This document shows, piece after piece, positions 1-8,550 of a DNA stretch of 64,000 nt. A program made the translations under genes and the position numbers. A model generated the notes under the pieces. The model worked only from the letters and a program-made list of their open reading frames with translations, was not told where the DNA came from and did not search any database. How positions within the stretch are numbered: position 1 is the stretch's first letter; each line of letters starts with the position of its first letter. The DNA is from Planctomycetota bacterium (GTDB lineage: Bacteria; Planctomycetota; Phycisphaerae; Phycisphaerales; UBA1924). The stretch covers positions 198,118-262,117 of the forward strand of contig JAFEBP010000001.1 of assembly GCA_018242605.1 (NCBI GenBank), read 5' to 3'.

Positions 1-2
1 TC

Positions 3-173
3 AAGGTGGGGACGCCGTGGATGAACCAGTTGCAGATCTCGCCCGACGGCCGGCGACTGTTCTGTTCGGGCGTATGGCCGGCGAAGGCGTGTTACCTTTG
101 GGAAGTGCGCGACTTGACGCGGGTAGTGACGCCGGATCTGGAGACAGTTCCCCAGGCCCCGACCGCCCGATGA
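3..173 (+). CDS. C-terminal end of a WD40/beta-propeller-like protein (5' truncated by window)
   Basis: Only the last 56 residues are inside the window; the reading frame is open from the window edge to the TGA at 171-173. The segment contains the pattern SPDGRRLFCSG followed by YLWEVRDL, which matches the end of a WD40 or TolB-like propeller blade (xSPDGxxL ... xxWDxxx). The real start lies upstream. The two other forward frames give no comparable pattern. The tmRNA gene follows 24 bp later on the opposite strand, so the two are convergent. The repeat type is likely; any function is unknown. Confidence 0.5.
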   Translation, partial: KVGTPWMNQLQISPDGRRLFCSGVWPAKACYLWEVRDLTRVVTPDLETVPQAPTAR

Positions 174-197
174 GCCGCCTGCGGCGAGAATAAAGAA

Positions 198-545
198 TGG
201 AGCCGTGGGGAATTGAACCCCAGTCCCGTGACAGTCAATGCGCCGCTTCTACGCGTGTGTCCTGTTGATTTGATCTCAACGCGGCGGTCGGGCAAAGGCA
301 CCCTACCGCCGAATCCAGCCCGCGGAGTTGTCTCATCGGTGACGCCGAGGGCGTCCGTCACCGACCAGCCTGAAGTTTTCACCGCGCCCGCCATCAGGCG
401 TCACGAGCGCGATGCGTGGCCAGTTAGGCCGCGAGACGGTAACCGCTGTTAGCAGTTAATAGTTTGCACGCTTTTTACGAGGCCCGCGTGCGCCTCGACG
501 CGCCACGTCGCATCTTCCCTGCCCGGTCGAATCCAGTTCGGCCCC
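198..545 (-). ncRNA. ssrA: tmRNA (transfer-messenger RNA)
   Basis: Read on the minus strand, the RNA begins GGGGCCGAACTGGATTCGAC at 545, the conserved tmRNA 5' end, and finishes with a T-arm GGTTCAATTCC and CGGCTCCA at 198. The 5' GGGGCCG pairs with the 3' CGGCTCC to form a seven-base-pair acceptor stem. CCA is not encoded. The tag reading frame occupies 424-453 on the minus strand: GCT resume codon, then codons giving ANSGYRLAA and a TAA stop. It is a one-piece tmRNA of about 348 nt. It rescues stalled ribosomes by trans-translation and marks the products for proteolysis. Confidence 0.95.
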
Positions 546-749
546 AGTTGTCAAAGATCAATCAGCATATGCGCGGGGTAAGACAATTGTTCGCATTCGG
601 ACGCGGAATCTCGTGGGTGATGGGGGTGTCTTGATCGTGGATGCCTGCTATCATCTCAACCCCCGTCGCTCGGGGCCGTGCCGCGTCGGCACCCGTACCC
701 GAGCCAAACAAGACCAGGACGGAGCGGCCCCACAAGGCCGACCATAGCA

Positions 750-992
750 ATGAGCAAGTTCGCCCGCTTCGGAAACGTTCAGAAGACCTCCGTGACCACC
801 AAGTCCGCCAAGGGCGTGCTGCACGTGGACTGGAAGGATGTCGAGAACCTCCGCAAGCTGATGAGCCCCAACGGGAAGATCCTGGGCCGCAAGCGACTGG
901 CCACCTCTGCTCGCGAGCAGCGGATGCTCTCGGCCGCGATCAAGCGGGCCCGGTTCATGGCTCTCCTGCCGTACACCTCGGCGACTCTGTAA
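750..992 (+). CDS. rpsR: Small ribosomal subunit protein bS18
   Basis: The 80-residue product contains the bS18 core: VDWKDVENLRKLMSPNGKIL, followed by a basic GRKRL segment and QRMLSAAIKRARFMALLPY. The protein binds 16S rRNA in the platform of the 30S subunit together with bS6. The ATG at 750 gives a normal bS18 length; an in-frame upstream ATG at 678 would add 24 Pro/Arg-rich residues that do not look like bS18. No strong Shine-Dalgarno sequence is visible. It is not next to rpsF, ssb or rplI, the usual bacterial neighbours. Confidence 0.93.
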   Translation: MSKFARFGNVQKTSVTTKSAKGVLHVDWKDVENLRKLMSPNGKILGRKRLATSAREQRMLSAAIKRARFMALLPYTSATL

Positions 993-1067
993 GCCGTTTT
1001 ACTGTCACGACCTTCGCGTCGCTTCGGGCCTGTAAACCCGGGGCGTCGTTTCACGCGCGAGCCGTTC

Positions 1068-1607
1068 ATGAGCGACCAAGTTGATCTTCTCAGACGGGCG
1101 CCGATCTGGAGGGACTACCCGGCGCTGCTCAAGCGGCATGGATTGTCGGTCGAGGCCCCGCTGCCCCCTCCGGCGGACCGGCACGAGGCGATGCGGCGGG
1201 CGATCGATCTGCTGTGGGGCGGTGTGGGCTCTACCGGGATTTCGTGGGTTGGTTTCTACGAGAAGCTGCCCGGATCGGACGAGATGGTGTTGGTGTGCCG
1301 CGAACCCAAGCCGGCATGCTCGCCGATCGGACTGCACGGGATGTGCGGGCGCGGCTGGCGGGAACGGCGGCCGATCATCATCGCGAATGTGCGCACACTG
1401 GGGCCCAACTACATCGCGTGCGACCCGAAGGACCAGTCGGAGTTGGTGGTGCCGGTGATCGCGGCGGACGGATCGTGCGATGCGGTGCTGGACGTTGACA
1501 GTTACGACATCGGCGCGTTTGACGAGCATGACGCGATGGGCATGACCAAACTGATGGTGGCGTTAGGCTTGACGATCGGTATGAGTGCTGCGCCGATGCG
1601 GCTGTGA
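1068..1607 (+). CDS. GAF-domain protein, probable free methionine-(R)-sulfoxide reductase
   Basis: The 179-residue protein is essentially one GAF domain (about residues 35-170). It keeps the three cysteines that define the fRMsr family, Cys84 (KPAC), Cys93 (GMCG) and Cys118 (IACD), with almost the spacing of the E. coli YebR active site, plus GFYEKL and SELVVPVI as in that family. By family knowledge it would reduce free Met-R-sulfoxide in the cytosol using thioredoxin. The N-terminal 35 residues look unrelated and may be lineage specific. It starts 75 bp after rpsR on the same strand and ends 5 bp before the convergent RluA-type gene. Assignment as a GAF protein is firm; the reductase activity is inferred from the cysteines. 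Confidence 0.8.
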   Translation: MSDQVDLLRRAPIWRDYPALLKRHGLSVEAPLPPPADRHEAMRRAIDLLWGGVGSTGISWVGFYEKLPGSDEMVLVCREPKPACSPIGLHGMCGRGWRERRPIIIANVRTLGPNYIACDPKDQSELVVPVIAADGSCDAVLDVDSYDIGAFDEHDAMGMTKLMVALGLTIGMSAAPMRL

Positions 1608-1612
1608 GCCGG

Positions 1613-2284
1613 TCAGAACGGGGTCGGGCTGCGGCATTCGACGCGGCGGCCGGAGATGGGATCATTGAAACTCAGTTCGGCGGCGTGGAGCATGAGCCGC
1701 TCGGCGGATGCGGCGTCGCCGTACAACGGGTCGCCCAGGATCGGCGCCCCCAGTCCTCCCAGCGAGATCGGCACGGCGGCGTGAACCCTCAACTGGTGGG
1801 CGCGGCCCGTGACGGGCTCGAACCGCACCCGAGTTCTGTCGATCTCGCGGGCGAGCACGCGGTACTTTGTCAGCGAAGGGCGGCCGTGCACGTGGTCCAC
1901 GATCTGGTGGGGGCGGTTGTCGATGTCTGCCCGGATCGGCAGCGAGACTTCGCCTTCGTCGTTGGCCAGCAGGCCGGTGAGGAGCGAGATGTAAGCCTTT
2001 GTCGTCGTGCGCTGCTCGAACTGACGCGACAGCTCACGCTGCGCGTCGGGGCTCAAACCGAACACCAACAACCCGCTGGTCTCCATATCCAAGCGGTGGA
2101 CGATGAGCGGGCCGGTGGCACTAGGAAACATCGCACGCACGCGAGCGGCGACGCAGTCCTGCTTGTTCGGGCCTTTCCCGGGCACAGAGAGCAGGCCGGA
2201 GGGCTTTTCGATGACCACGAACGAGTCGCCCTGAGCGATGATCGGCAACGCTTCGCTCACGCGGCTCTCCAGCCAGCGCCGCAT
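1613..2284 (-). CDS. RluA-family RNA pseudouridine synthase
   Basis: The 223-residue protein has the RluA catalytic motif HRLDMETSGLLVFG with the invariant Asp at residue 66, an earlier VVIEKPSGLLSVPGKG segment, and the late GRAHQLRVHAA and LGDPLYG motifs. These enzymes isomerise uridine to pseudouridine in rRNA or tRNA; the target base cannot be told from sequence. No S4 domain is present. Two in-frame ATGs at 2293 and 2284 are possible starts; either overlaps the 3' end of the upstream membrane-protein gene by about 28-37 bp, which suggests translational coupling. Confidence 0.88.
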   Translation of the reverse strand: MRRWLESRVSEALPIIAQGDSFVVIEKPSGLLSVPGKGPNKQDCVAARVRAMFPSATGPLIVHRLDMETSGLLVFGLSPDAQRELSRQFEQRTTTKAYISLLTGLLANDEGEVSLPIRADIDNRPHQIVDHVHGRPSLTKYRVLAREIDRTRVRFEPVTGRAHQLRVHAAVPISLGGLGAPILGDPLYGDAASAERLMLHAAELSFNDPISGRRVECRSPTPF

Positions 2285-3318
2285 TCGGGGCATCGGTCGG
2301 CCTTGGGCGTGGCGTTCATGTCGTACCCGCAGGCCGGGCAGCAGCCGTCGGCGTAGCGTTGGCGGACGCGGCCGATCGGGAGAAGGAAGATCGCGGGCCC
2401 CAGCGTGATCAGGCCGATGCTGCCGCACAGGATGAGCGACCAGAATGTGCCCTCGCTGCAGAAGCACGAGGAGCGGCGCCGGATCATCGCGAAGAGCGGG
2501 ATCGTGACGACCAGTTCCACCAAGGTGCCGATGAACAGTCGGTTGGCGAGGCGGGAGACTTGCGATTCGGCGGGGCCGCGGCGAGCGAACGCGAAGACCA
2601 GGGGCGTCGCCACGATCCATCCCAAGAGGGGCGTGCCGACGATGATGACCTTCCACAGAGTTTCCGGCAGGTCGTCCTGGCTGTTGGTGATCAGTTGCTG
2701 GGCGTACTCGATCCCGTCGAGCGTGGTCAGAGCGAAGCCAAGCAGCAGGAGCCCGGCGAGAAACACGATGAAGAACAGGCTGACCTTAGCGGGAATTCCG
2801 TCGCGGAACTTGCGGCGCAGGATGACAGCGGCGACGGCTCCGAAGAGTGTGGAAATGGCGAACGAAGTCAGAATAAACGGCCAGTCGCTCAGATCGAATT
2901 CAATCTGAACAAAGAAGTGGATTGAGAGCACCGCGAAGAACAAGAGCAATCCGGCCAGGATGCCCAAAGACATTCCGCACGCGATGCACCGCCACCAACT
3001 GGGGCGGGGATCCATCTTCGGGAGGGGTCGAGAGATTGGCACGAGGAACCCGGCCTGCAGGCAGGTCACAACGGCGATGAAGAGCCCGATCGAGGCGTAG
3101 AACTCTGGATCTTCGAAATAACGGGTAAACTCCCACCAGGGGATCTGGATGCCGCTGGGCGTGTAATGGATTTCGCAGATGAGGTCGAGCGTCGGGAAGA
3201 AGAGAAACGCGAACAGCGTCTGCACCCCCCAGAACAGGGCCACGATCGTCCATTTGCGGCGGGCGAACGCCGTTGGGTCCATCGGTGGCCGATACTGGTT
3301 GTCGTTTTCCACTACCAT
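2257..3318 (-). CDS. Multi-pass membrane protein with C-terminal zinc ribbon
   Basis: The 353-residue product has about seven hydrophobic stretches (roughly residues 28-50, 75-97, 115-140, 150-172, 182-205, 228-250, 262-315). A C-terminal cytoplasmic-looking zinc ribbon with CCPACGYDM and CPECGAGW follows. CxxCGY...CPECG tails on membrane proteins are frequent in Planctomycetes, but no function is established. The ATG at 3318 is used; Met13 is an alternative. It is divergent from threonine synthase with only a few bases between the possible starts, and overlaps the RluA-type gene downstream. Confidence 0.7.
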   Translation of the reverse strand: MVVENDNQYRPPMDPTAFARRKWTIVALFWGVQTLFAFLFFPTLDLICEIHYTPSGIQIPWWEFTRYFEDPEFYASIGLFIAVVTCLQAGFLVPISRPLPKMDPRPSWWRCIACGMSLGILAGLLLFFAVLSIHFFVQIEFDLSDWPFILTSFAISTLFGAVAAVILRRKFRDGIPAKVSLFFIVFLAGLLLLGFALTTLDGIEYAQQLITNSQDDLPETLWKVIIVGTPLLGWIVATPLVFAFARRGPAESQVSRLANRLFIGTLVELVVTIPLFAMIRRRSSCFCSEGTFWSLILCGSIGLITLGPAIFLLPIGRVRQRYADGCCPACGYDMNATPKADRCPECGAGWRAA

Positions 3319-3344
3319 TCGAAATGCCCGCTTCTCCGAGCACC

Positions 3345-4871
3345 ATGACGACCAAGCCTGCCGCCACCGCTGTACAACGCTGTCTGAACGCTTCTTGCGG
3401 TTCAGAGTATCCGATCTCGCAGACTCTGGTCGCGTGCCCCCGGTGCGGCGAGTTGCTTGATGTCGAGTACGCCTGGCCGGGCGGGTTCGATCCGGGTTAT
3501 TGGGGTACGGTCGAGCGGAGGACGCTCACCAAGGGCTCGCGGGCGGGTGCGGGCGCCACGCCCGCGACGGCAAGTGCATTGGATTTCTCAGGCGTTTGGA
3601 GGTTTCGGGACCTGCTCCCCTTCTACAGGGATGAGTCGCAGATCGTGACGATCGGTGAAGGGCGGACCAATCTTCAGCGCGCGGAGGGGTTGGCGGCGAA
3701 GCTTGGATTCAAGGAGAACCTGTACCTGCAGTACGAGGGGTTCAATCCGTCGGGGAGCTTCAAGGACAACGGCATGGCCGCGGCGTTTACACACGCCAAG
3801 ATGGTGGGGGCATCGCGTGTGGCGTGCGCCAGCACGGGGAACACTTCGGCTGCGCTGGCCGTGTATGGCGCGCTCACGGGTACACGGTGCTTCGTGTTCA
3901 TCGGGGACGGCAAGATCGCGTACGGCAAGCTGAGCCAGGCGCTGGAATACGGGGCGACGACGTTGCAGGTGGCGGGGGATTTCGATGCGTGCCTCGCGCG
4001 CGTCCGTGAGATCGCCGAAAAACGCCCTGAGGTGGGCGTGTATCTGATGAACTCGGTCAATCCGTTCCGTCTCGAGGGGCAGAAGACGATCATGTACCGG
4101 GTGCTGGAGGGGTTGGACTGGCGGGTGCCGGATTGGATCGTGGTGCCGGGAGGCAACCTTGGCAACTGCTCGGCCTTCGGCAAGGCGTTCATGGAGCTTA
4201 AGGCGCTGGGGGTGATTGATCGCCTGCCTCGGCTGGCGGTGATTCAGGCCCAGGGGTCGCGCACGCTGGACCGGATCGTGAATGAACTAGGCGTCAAGTG
4301 GCGTGCCGCGGGTGTCGGTGCCGCGTGCGAGGGTTGCACATGCGGAGCGGCGCAGGGGTCGGCGGGGAGGCTGTGCCTCGCGGGCGAGTACGACCGTGAC
4401 GCGGTCGCGGGTGAGTACGCGAGGATGGATGCGGCGAACGAGCGGGCGCACACGGTGGCGACGGCGATCGAGATCAACCGGCCTGTGAATCTGCCCAAGG
4501 CGCTGCGGGCGCTGCACGCGATGAACGGGGTGGTGCGCAGCGTGTCAGACGCGGAGATTGTTGAGCACAAGGCGCTCGTTGGCCGCTACGGGTTTGGGTG
4601 TGAGCCGGCGTCGGGCGCTTCGGTGGCCGGCGCGGCGATGCTGCTGCGGGAAGGCGTGATCAAGCCGGACGAAACGGTGGTGTGCATCCTGACGGGGCAC
4701 GTGCTCAAGGATCCGGACGTGACGGTGGGGTATCACACCGGGCTCAACATGAAGGCCGGGGCGGTGGACCTGGCTGCCTGCACGCCGACCGGGCGTGTGA
4801 GCAACCCGCCGGTCAAAGTGCCGGACGACATCGATGCGATCCTGCGTGCGATGGGCGTGAGCGGCGCGTGA
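3345..4871 (+). CDS. thrC: Threonine synthase
   Basis: The 508-residue protein is a fold-type II PLP enzyme converting O-phospho-homoserine to threonine. An N-terminal zinc-ribbon-like segment (Cys13, Cys18, Cys31, Cys34) precedes the core, as in many threonine synthases. The PLP lysine is Lys140 in [10 protein letters not shown], and the phosphate/PLP-binding segments [10 protein letters not shown] and VVPGGNLGN are present. Residues about 312-365 contain an unusual insertion rich in Cys and Gly (Cys at 328, 331, 333 and 344). The ATG at 3345 is taken as the start; 3324 is also possible and no clear ribosome-binding site decides. The 3' end converges on the ankyrin gene 8 bp away. Confidence 0.9.
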   Translation: MTTKPAATAVQRCLNASCGSEYPISQTLVACPRCGELLDVEYAWPGGFDPGYWGTVERRTLTKGSRAGAGATPATASALDFSGVWRFRDLLPFYRDESQIVTIGEGRTNLQRAEGLAAKLGFKENLYLQYEGFNPSGSFKDNGMAAAFTHAKMVGASRVACASTGNTSAALAVYGALTGTRCFVFIGDGKIAYGKLSQALEYGATTLQVAGDFDACLARVREIAEKRPEVGVYLMNSVNPFRLEGQKTIMYRVLEGLDWRVPDWIVVPGGNLGNCSAFGKAFMELKALGVIDRLPRLAVIQAQGSRTLDRIVNELGVKWRAAGVGAACEGCTCGAAQGSAGRLCLAGEYDRDAVAGEYARMDAANERAHTVATAIEINRPVNLPKALRALHAMNGVVRSVSDAEIVEHKALVGRYGFGCEPASGASVAGAAMLLREGVIKPDETVVCILTGHVLKDPDVTVGYHTGLNMKAGAVDLAACTPTGRVSNPPVKVPDDIDAILRAMGVSGA

Positions 4872-4879
4872 CCGTTTGG

Positions 4880-5812
4880 CTACTCGAGGAGTTTGGCGGC
4901 GGCCCTGCCGGCGTCGTCATCGCGGTTGCGGGCCCAGTCCAGGGCGCGGCGGCCGTCGCGGTCCTTGGCGTCTTTCTTGGCGCCGGCTTCGAGCAGGGCC
5001 GCAACCTTGGCGCTGTCGCCGATATCGGCGGCACGCATGAGCGGTGTGACTCCCTGGTTGTCGGCGATCGTGAGATCGGCCTTGGCCACGAGGAGGGCCT
5101 TGACTGAATCGGCGGCGCCGTTGGCGCTGGCCGCGAAGGCCAGGGCGGTGAGTCCGTCGGCGTCCTGCTCGTTCACGCTCGCGCCGGCCTGGAGCATCAT
5201 CTTGACCTTTTCGGCATCGCCGGAACGCGCGGCGGCCATCAGGGCCGTCTGTCCCCACTTGTTCTTGTCGTTGAGGTTTGCGCCCGCATCGATGAGGACC
5301 TTGATGCTCGCGGCGTCGCCGCGGGACGCGGCCATCATGAGGGCGGTCCAGCGGTCATCTGTCCGCTCGTTGACGTTTGGCTTGCCGTCGAGCACGGCGG
5401 AGACGGTGGCGGCGTTGCCCCAACCGGCGGCGAAGATGAGGGCCGTCTTGCCGTCTTTGCCTCGGGCGGAGACTTTGGCTCCGGATTTGAGCAGAGCCGA
5501 AACCGCCTCGGGCTTGCCCGCCAGAGCGGCGCACTGGAGCGGGGTCATCCCGGACTTGCCGGCGGTATCGGAGGGCGCCTCAACGTTGGCTCCGGCTTTT
5601 ACGGCCGCCGCGATCGCGGCGGCGTCGCCCTTTTCCGCGGCTTCGTGCAGCGAGAGATCGCCGGCGGTGGGCTGGCGGATCGCCGCTGACGCGGAGCGCG
5701 GTTCGGGCATCTCGTTGGAGAGCTGGTTGATGAAGTAGTAGAGAACTCCGCCCAATCCGGCGAGGCAAAGCACGACGAATCCGAGCGAGAGACCGCGATT
5801 CTGGGTAGCCAT
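4880..5812 (-). CDS. Membrane-anchored ankyrin-repeat protein
   Basis: The 310-residue product has one N-terminal membrane segment (about residues 9-30: LGFVVLCLAGLGGVLYYFI), then a short acidic linker and six to eight ankyrin repeats. The repeats carry the usual GxTPLxxAAxxGxxxxVxxLLxxGA pattern, for example GKTALIFAAGWGN and GQTALMAAARSGD. Ankyrin repeats bind other proteins; the partner is unknown. With one N-terminal anchor and no cleavage site the repeats most likely face the periplasm. It lies 47 bp downstream of the EF-G-like gene on the same strand and could be cotranscribed with it. Confidence 0.85.
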   Translation of the reverse strand: MATQNRGLSLGFVVLCLAGLGGVLYYFINQLSNEMPEPRSASAAIRQPTAGDLSLHEAAEKGDAAAIAAAVKAGANVEAPSDTAGKSGMTPLQCAALAGKPEAVSALLKSGAKVSARGKDGKTALIFAAGWGNAATVSAVLDGKPNVNERTDDRWTALMMAASRGDAASIKVLIDAGANLNDKNKWGQTALMAAARSGDAEKVKMMLQAGASVNEQDADGLTALAFAASANGAADSVKALLVAKADLTIADNQGVTPLMRAADIGDSAKVAALLEAGAKKDAKDRDGRRALDWARNRDDDAGRAAAKLLE

Positions 5813-5859
5813 CTGAGAATCCTGCGTGAAGTGTCGGTGCGGGGAAGAGGCGACTGGGC

Positions 5860-7941
5860 TCAGTCCTGGTCGGCCTTGGGCTTGTAGGCGGCGATGACCT
5901 GCGCCTGGACCTGCGGGGGCGTGCGTTCGTCGTGGCTGTAGTCCATGCTGAACGAGCCGGCGCCGCCGGTCATGCTCTTGAGCTCGTTGCTGTAGTTCTG
6001 GAGCTCGGAGAGCGGGGCCTGGGCCTTGACGATGCACATGTCGCCGGGGGCGGCTTCGGAGTTCTGCACACGGCCGCGCTTGGTGGAGATGTGCCCGGTG
6101 AGATCGCCCATGTAGCGGCTGGGGGCGGTGATCTCGAGGTTGACGTAGGGCTCCATCAGCACGGGGCGGGCCTTCTGGACGGCGTCGATGAACGCTCGCT
6201 TGCCGGCGGTGATGAAGGCGATTTCCTTGCTGTCGACATCGTGGTACTTGCCGTCGTAGACGCTGACCTTGATGCCCATCATCGGGTAGCCGGCGACGGC
6301 GCCCTCGCCCATGATCTGGCGGACGCCCTTTTCAACGGCGGGGATGAACTGACGCGGGATGGTGCCGCCGACGGTGGCGTTCTCGAACTCGAAGCCCTCG
6401 GGGTGGTCGGCGGGGAGTGGTTCCACGCGCAGGTACACCTCGCCGAACTGGCCGGCGCCGCCGGTCTGCTTCTTGTGGCGGTGGTGGCCCTCGGCGCGGG
6501 CGGTGATCGTTTCCTTGTACGCGACTCTTGGAGTGCTCGTCAACAGCTCGATGTTGTACTGGTTCTTGAACTTTTCGATCATGATGCGCAGGTGCAGTTC
6601 GCCCAGGCCGCGCATGACGGTCTGGTTGGTCGCGGCGATGCGCTCGACGCAGAAGCACGGGTCCTCGGCCATCATCTTGTGCGTCGCGGCGGAGAACTTG
6701 GCCTCGTCGGCGTGGTTCTTGAGCTCGACGGCCAGCCCGAACATGGGCTTGGGGAGCGGCAGGGGCACCAGGTGCACGGAGTCATAGTCGTGGCTGTCGT
6801 GCAGCACGGAGTTGAACTTGACCTCGTCGATCTTGGCGATCGCGGCGATGGCCCCGGGGCCCACCTCGTGCACCTCGGTGTGTTCCTTGCCCTGGAGCAT
6901 GAACAGGTGACCGACCTTGATGCCCTTCTTGTGATCGTCGATGAACAGGTCGGCCTTGCTCTTGACCGTGCCCTGGTGCACGCGGAAGATGCCGATCTTG
7001 CCCAGGAATGGGTCGAGCGTGACGCGGAACACGTGGGCCAGCACCTTGGCGTTCTTGTCGGGCTGGCTGTGCCATTCCTTCTCTTCGCCGTCCTCGGTTT
7101 CCCGGTACGCGAACTCGGGGGGGTTCACTTCGAGGGGGCTGGGGCAGAGGCTGGCGAAGATGTGCAGCAGGTCGTCGGCCCCGACGCCTGTTTTGGCGGA
7201 GAGGAAGCAGATGGGGACCAGGTGGGCCTGCTCGAGGGCCTTTTCGAACGCTGCGTGAAGCTTGGCCTGGTCGAACTTGCCGTCGCCGACTTCCAGGTAC
7301 TGCATCGTGAGTTCGTCGTCGACTTCGATCACCTGCTCCACGATCTGCTTGTGGGCCTCGTGCACGCTGGAGAAGTCGGCGTTGTCGCCCAGATCGTCCT
7401 TGCCGTCGTGCTCAAAGACGTTGATGATCTTCTTGCCCTTGAGTGCCGGCAGGTTGATGGGCACGCAGATGGCGCCGAACGTGGCGCGGAGCTGGTCCAC
7501 CAGGGCGGGCAGGTGACCGTCGGGCACTTCATCGATCTTGTTCACGATGAGCATCCGCGGGATCTTGCGCTCCTCGGCGATCGCCATGAGGCGGCGGGTC
7601 ACGCTGTCGATGCCCTTGAGCGCATCGACGACGACCGCAACGGTCTCGACCGCGGGGAAGCAGGCGATCGCCTGGCCGACGAAGTCCGCGAGGCCCGGCG
7701 TGTCGATGATGTTAACGAGGTGCCCCTCGTACTCCAAGTGCATCAGCGAGGGAGCCAGGCTGTGCTTGTGGTGCTTCTCTTCATCGCTGAAATCGCTGAC
7801 CGTGTTGCCCTCGGCGACGGTGCCCAGACGCTTGATCGCTCCGGTCGTGAACAGAAGGCGCTCGACGATCGAGGTCTTGCCGGAACCACCGGCGCCGCAG
7901 AGGACAATGTTGCGGAAGTCGGCGGCAGAGCGGTTGGGCAT
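5860..7941 (-). CDS. Elongation factor G-like translational GTPase
   Basis: The 693-residue protein has the full EF-G layout: GTPase domain with G1 GAGGSGKT (16-23), G3 DTPG (80-83) and G4 NKID (134-137), then domains II-V ending in a typical EF-G C-terminal domain with MTGGAGSFSMDY. The G1 loop is not the canonical AHIDAGKTT of the main EF-G, and the switch I region around HHKHSL is atypical. This places it among the second, EF-G-like paralogues rather than the principal translocase. An SD-like GGAG lies about 9 bp upstream of the ATG. A role in translocation, ribosome recycling or a stress ribosome state is possible but not decided by sequence. Confidence 0.88.
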   Translation of the reverse strand: MPNRSAADFRNIVLCGAGGSGKTSIVERLLFTTGAIKRLGTVAEGNTVSDFSDEEKHHKHSLAPSLMHLEYEGHLVNIIDTPGLADFVGQAIACFPAVETVAVVVDALKGIDSVTRRLMAIAEERKIPRMLIVNKIDEVPDGHLPALVDQLRATFGAICVPINLPALKGKKIINVFEHDGKDDLGDNADFSSVHEAHKQIVEQVIEVDDELTMQYLEVGDGKFDQAKLHAAFEKALEQAHLVPICFLSAKTGVGADDLLHIFASLCPSPLEVNPPEFAYRETEDGEEKEWHSQPDKNAKVLAHVFRVTLDPFLGKIGIFRVHQGTVKSKADLFIDDHKKGIKVGHLFMLQGKEHTEVHEVGPGAIAAIAKIDEVKFNSVLHDSHDYDSVHLVPLPLPKPMFGLAVELKNHADEAKFSAATHKMMAEDPCFCVERIAATNQTVMRGLGELHLRIMIEKFKNQYNIELLTSTPRVAYKETITARAEGHHRHKKQTGGAGQFGEVYLRVEPLPADHPEGFEFENATVGGTIPRQFIPAVEKGVRQIMGEGAVAGYPMMGIKVSVYDGKYHDVDSKEIAFITAGKRAFIDAVQKARPVLMEPYVNLEITAPSRYMGDLTGHISTKRGRVQNSEAAPGDMCIVKAQAPLSELQNYSNELKSMTGGAGSFSMDYSHDERTPPQVQAQVIAAYKPKADQD

Positions 7942-8550
7942 GGGTTAGTCTCCGAGTCGATGTTGAAGGTTGAAATATACTGAACCCTAGTGTACCGAAC
8001 GTTCTCGCCTTGGCAACGTGAAATTGGCGGTGAGCGGGCATTGTACAAACAAGCCCTTACCATGCGTTTGTGGACGGTTAATGCTTGACTTTTCGCCTTC
8101 ACCGCGGCCTCAGTGCGCTGGCGTTCACTGGCCCGATGGGCGTTTCGGCGGTGCGCCAGCGCAAAACAAGCTGTTCGCTGAAGAGTCGAAACGACCTCGC
8201 TACTCCATGAACAACGGTGCGCCGACGGGAAAGGGCGGCCCAACGGTCTGTCGACCGACGCGAAGCTCTCACGACTGCCAGCGAGGAGCGTCTCGAGTCG
8301 GCATCGGCTGCGGACTCCACAAGTCTGTCGCCAAGCTAGACCGCGTACTCGGTTGCGGTAGTTATTCGGACCTAGTTGACTTCTTGGGCTAGCCCGCCTC
8401 AGTCAACTCTGGGCACTGTATATACAGACTTGTACGTATAGTAATTTCCTAGATGGCCTGATGCGATACCATCCGATTTCACGGCGGATTATGACCGGCA
8501 CAATTCCAACGACCTCGGCGCACCACTTGGCGACTGCGTGGCCGACACGG
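7942..8550. other. Non-coding gap between EF-G-like gene and S41 protease gene
   Basis: About 600 bp without a convincing gene. It holds the candidate EF-G promoter and a perfect 12-bp palindrome CTGTATATACAG at 8416-8427. The short open frames here (for example 8018-8392 on the plus strand) show no recognisable domain, no ribosome-binding site and biased composition. The region from about 8400 to 8480 is clearly more AT-rich than its surroundings. Confidence 0.5.
7989..8016 (-). promoter_or_regulatory. Candidate sigma70-type promoter for the EF-G-like gene
   Basis: On the minus strand TTGCCA (8016-8011) and TACACT (7994-7989) are separated by 16 bp and point toward the EF-G-like start at 7941. 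The match is moderate and no transcript data are available. Confidence 0.4.

Noticed and set aside
5932..7983. 683-codon open frame on the plus strand
   Set aside because: It is the antisense shadow of the EF-G-like gene: Val/Asp/Gly-rich text with no domain, caused by strong third-position GC bias.
8416..8427. LexA (SOS) box
   Set aside because: The CTG and CAG half sites are only 6 bp apart, not the 10 bp of proteobacterial LexA boxes, and planctomycete LexA sites are not known to me.
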